Position numbers and translations under genes: made by a program
Source of the DNA: Gammaproteobacteria bacterium
GTDB lineage: Bacteria > Pseudomonadota > Gammaproteobacteria > GCA-001735895
DNA length: 64,000 nucleotides
Direction: 5' to 3'
Assembly (NCBI GenBank): GCA_029862125.1
Contig: JAOTXY010000003.1
Location: 28,946-92,945 of the forward strand
Shown here: positions 62,422-64,000 of the stretch, one piece after another
How the letters are laid out: every line of letters starts with the position of its first letter
How positions within the stretch are numbered: position 1 is the first letter of the stretch
The notes under the pieces: model-generated
What the model was told of the DNA's origin: nothing
The model's input: the letters and a program-made list of their open reading frames with translations, nothing else
The model's database searches: none

Positions 62422-63972
62422 ATGACCCGAACAGGCCGTCGACGTAAGCGTACTGCTCCCACGGAACCACCAGTGGCGGTACGTCAGATCGAGCGTAAAG
62501 TCCTGCGTAATCGATTTGCCCCGCTGCAACCGCTGGATGAAGAGCAACTCGAATTCATTCACGATATCTCGCTGCGCATTGTCGAAGAAGAAGGTATCGA
62601 GGTGCTGGGAGACCTGGCACTGGATTTATTTCGCCAGGCCGGTGCCAGTGTAGACCAGCAGGGCGTAGTGCGCATGGACCGGGGGTTGTTACTCGAAACC
62701 GTGGCACAAGCACCAGAGACCTTTGAGGTAGTCCCGCGTAATCCGCAACAGACCCTGTTGGTGGGGGGTGACGTAATCAACTTTGGCCTGGTGTCAGGAA
62801 CACCGAATGTCCACGACAACATCAACGGACGGCGCGCAGGAAACTACGAAGACTACAAAAAGCTGATCAGTTTCGGACAGTATTTCAATGTTTTGACCTT
62901 TTTTGGTAACCAGGCGACAGCGCCGACCGACATGCCGGCGAATTCGCGCCACCTCGATACCACCTATATCAACCTGACGCTTTCCGATAAACCTTTCTTT
63001 GCCACCGGAATCGGTGGAGGACGTGCTCGCGATGCGATCGAAATGAGCGCCATCGCGCGGGGTTTGAGCATGGAGGAAATGAAAACCAACCCGAGCGTAA
63101 TGACCAATATCAACGTGAATTCGCCGCGCAAGCTCGATGATGCAATGGCCTATGGATCGATGCAGATGGCGATGTTTGGTCAGCCGGTAACGGTAACCCC
63201 GTTTACGCTGATGGGGGCGATGACACCCTCGACGATGGCTGGCGCGCTAGCGCAGCAGAATGCGGAAGCGCTGGTCGGCATTGCACTGTTGCAGCTGACC
63301 AATCCGGGTACGCCGGTGGTTTATGGCGGTTTTACTTCCAATGTCGATATGCGTTCGGGCTCACCGGCTTTCGGCACCCCTGAAAACGCACTTGCCAATA
63401 TCGCCGGCGGTCAGCTGGCGCGAAAGTACAAACTGCCTTACCGCACCAGCGCCTGTAATGCCTCGAATGCAGTCGATGCGCAGGCGACCTACGAAACCCA
63501 GATGGCATTGTGGGGTGCGGTCATGGGCCATGGTAACCTGATTTATCACACCGCCGGTTGGCTGGAGGGCGGCCTGGTCGCGTCGTTTGAAAAACTCGTC
63601 ATCGATTGTGAAATGTTGCAGCACATGAGCAAGATGCTTGAACCACTGGAAATTGACCTAGCAGAAACCGGCCTCGAAGCGATGCATGAAGTCGGCCCGG
63701 GTGGGCATTTCTTCGGTTGTGCACATACCATGGAACGTTACAAGAACGCGTTTTACGAACCCTTTATCAGCGACTGGCAAAACAGCGAAAACTGGGTCCT
63801 GGCAGGCTCGAAGGATGCCACCATGCGGGCCACCGAACTGTGGCCGAAAATTCTCGAAGAGTTTGAACCTCCGCCAGTCGACCCTGCGGTCGAGGAAGCA
63901 CTGCAGGCCTACATGGCACATCGCAAGGAAGAACTGGCTGGCCAGGAACCAATACTCGAACCGACGCCATAG
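62422..63972 (+). CDS. MttB-family methyltransferase-like protein, non-pyrrolysine
   Basis: 516 residues from the ATG at 62422; the frame extends to 62377. The Arg-rich start (TGRRRKRT) and the C-terminal GPGGHFFGCAHTMERYKNAF match the MttB homologues at 3138 and 19443. There is no in-frame amber codon. No corrinoid protein or flavoenzyme adjoins it inside the window, but the right-hand neighbourhood is cut off. The stop codon lies inside the hairpin pair at 63963-63997. Confidence 0.86.
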   Translation: MTRTGRRRKRTAPTEPPVAVRQIERKVLRNRFAPLQPLDEEQLEFIHDISLRIVEEEGIEVLGDLALDLFRQAGASVDQQGVVRMDRGLLLETVAQAPETFEVVPRNPQQTLLVGGDVINFGLVSGTPNVHDNINGRRAGNYEDYKKLISFGQYFNVLTFFGNQATAPTDMPANSRHLDTTYINLTLSDKPFFATGIGGGRARDAIEMSAIARGLSMEEMKTNPSVMTNINVNSPRKLDDAMAYGSMQMAMFGQPVTVTPFTLMGAMTPSTMAGALAQQNAEALVGIALLQLTNPGTPVVYGGFTSNVDMRSGSPAFGTPENALANIAGGQLARKYKLPYRTSACNASNAVDAQATYETQMALWGAVMGHGNLIYHTAGWLEGGLVASFEKLVIDCEMLQHMSKMLEPLEIDLAETGLEAMHEVGPGGHFFGCAHTMERYKNAFYEPFISDWQNSENWVLAGSKDATMRATELWPKILEEFEPPPVDPAVEEALQAYMAHRKEELAGQEPILEPTP

Positions 63973-63997
63973 GCGTCGTCCCCGTGCAAACGGGGAC
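63963..63997 (+). repeat. Tandem hairpin, REP-like, at the gene end
   Basis: GACGCC-ata-GGCGTC over the MttB stop codon, then GTCCCCGT-gcaa-ACGGGGAC. It has the same design and loop as 3022-3059. Confidence 0.65.
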
Positions 63998-64000
63998 CTT

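Noticed and set aside
3138..63972. Pyrrolysine use in the MttB genes
   Set aside because: All three frames run through without an in-frame TAG, and no pylT or pylS-like gene is seen.
1..64000. CRISPR arrays, tRNA or rRNA genes, complete prophage
   Set aside because: No short regularly spaced direct repeats, no tRNA T-loop/anticodon pattern and no phage structural genes were found on reading both strands.

Overview
The window looks like chromosomal DNA of a heterotrophic, probably marine or otherwise saline, proteobacterium, most likely a gammaproteobacterium. The reasons are a full DNA polymerase II (PolB), a DeaD/CsdA-type helicase, REP-like hairpins after several genes, and a large set of enzymes for methylated amines, polyamines and sulfonated or sulfur amino acids. 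No rRNA or tRNA gene, CRISPR array or complete insertion sequence was seen, and the genus cannot be named from the sequence.

0-24.7 kb: a truncated PhzF-like gene; an HNH endonuclease; a divergent serine hydroxymethyltransferase-like enzyme behind a 41-codon leader ORF; and an overlapping pair made of a FAD/GcvT-type demethylase and an MttB-family methyltransferase. Then come a secreted Met/Gln-rich protein, a DegT-type aminotransferase, a CuyA/D-cysteine desulfhydrase-like lyase, PolB, a P460-like c-type cytochrome, a propeller protein, a GFA protein, a large P-loop protein, a creatininase homologue and a DEAD-box helicase. A trimethylamine-dehydrogenase-like enzyme with a second MttB homologue follows, divergent from a LysR regulator and an SDR.

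24.7-34.1 kb: an accessory island, visibly more AT-rich than its flanks. Eight copies of a ~65-bp repeat, all in the same direction, separate mostly single, unrelated genes on either strand (MOSC protein, adhesin-like protein, OmpA lipoprotein, GDT1-like transporter, SRPBCC, metallo-beta-lactamase fold, alcohol dehydrogenase-like, poly-Gly lipoprotein). Many products are exported or membrane-bound. The island ends next to an IS30-family transposase remnant. It behaves like a gene-cassette array without a visible integrase and is the most unusual structure here.

34.1-54.4 kb: an enolase-superfamily/serine hydrolase/EamA operon; a pentapeptide-repeat protein; a cysteine synthase-glutaredoxin fusion; a DAO-type oxidase; a PhyH dioxygenase translationally coupled to a small unknown protein; an iron-binding protein behind FNR-like and Fur-like sites; an Lrp/glutamine-synthetase-like/hydrolase/cupin operon divergent from a Rieske quaternary-amine-type oxygenase and a glyoxalase; a hybrid histidine kinase with its receiver protein; and gabDT.

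54.4-64 kb: a very long Orn/Lys/Arg-type decarboxylase, a C45/AAT-like hydrolase with an unknown partner, a VOC protein behind two copies of a palindromic operator, an amidase, an ATP-grasp protein and a third MttB homologue.

Functionally the window points to use of methylated quaternary/tertiary amines (three pyrrolysine-free MttB homologues, GcvT-type demethylase, TMADH-like enzyme, Rieske oxygenase, SHMT-like and GlnT/GmaS-like enzymes) and of amines/GABA (decarboxylase, DAO oxidase, GabT, GabD). Substrates are inferred from family and context, not proven.
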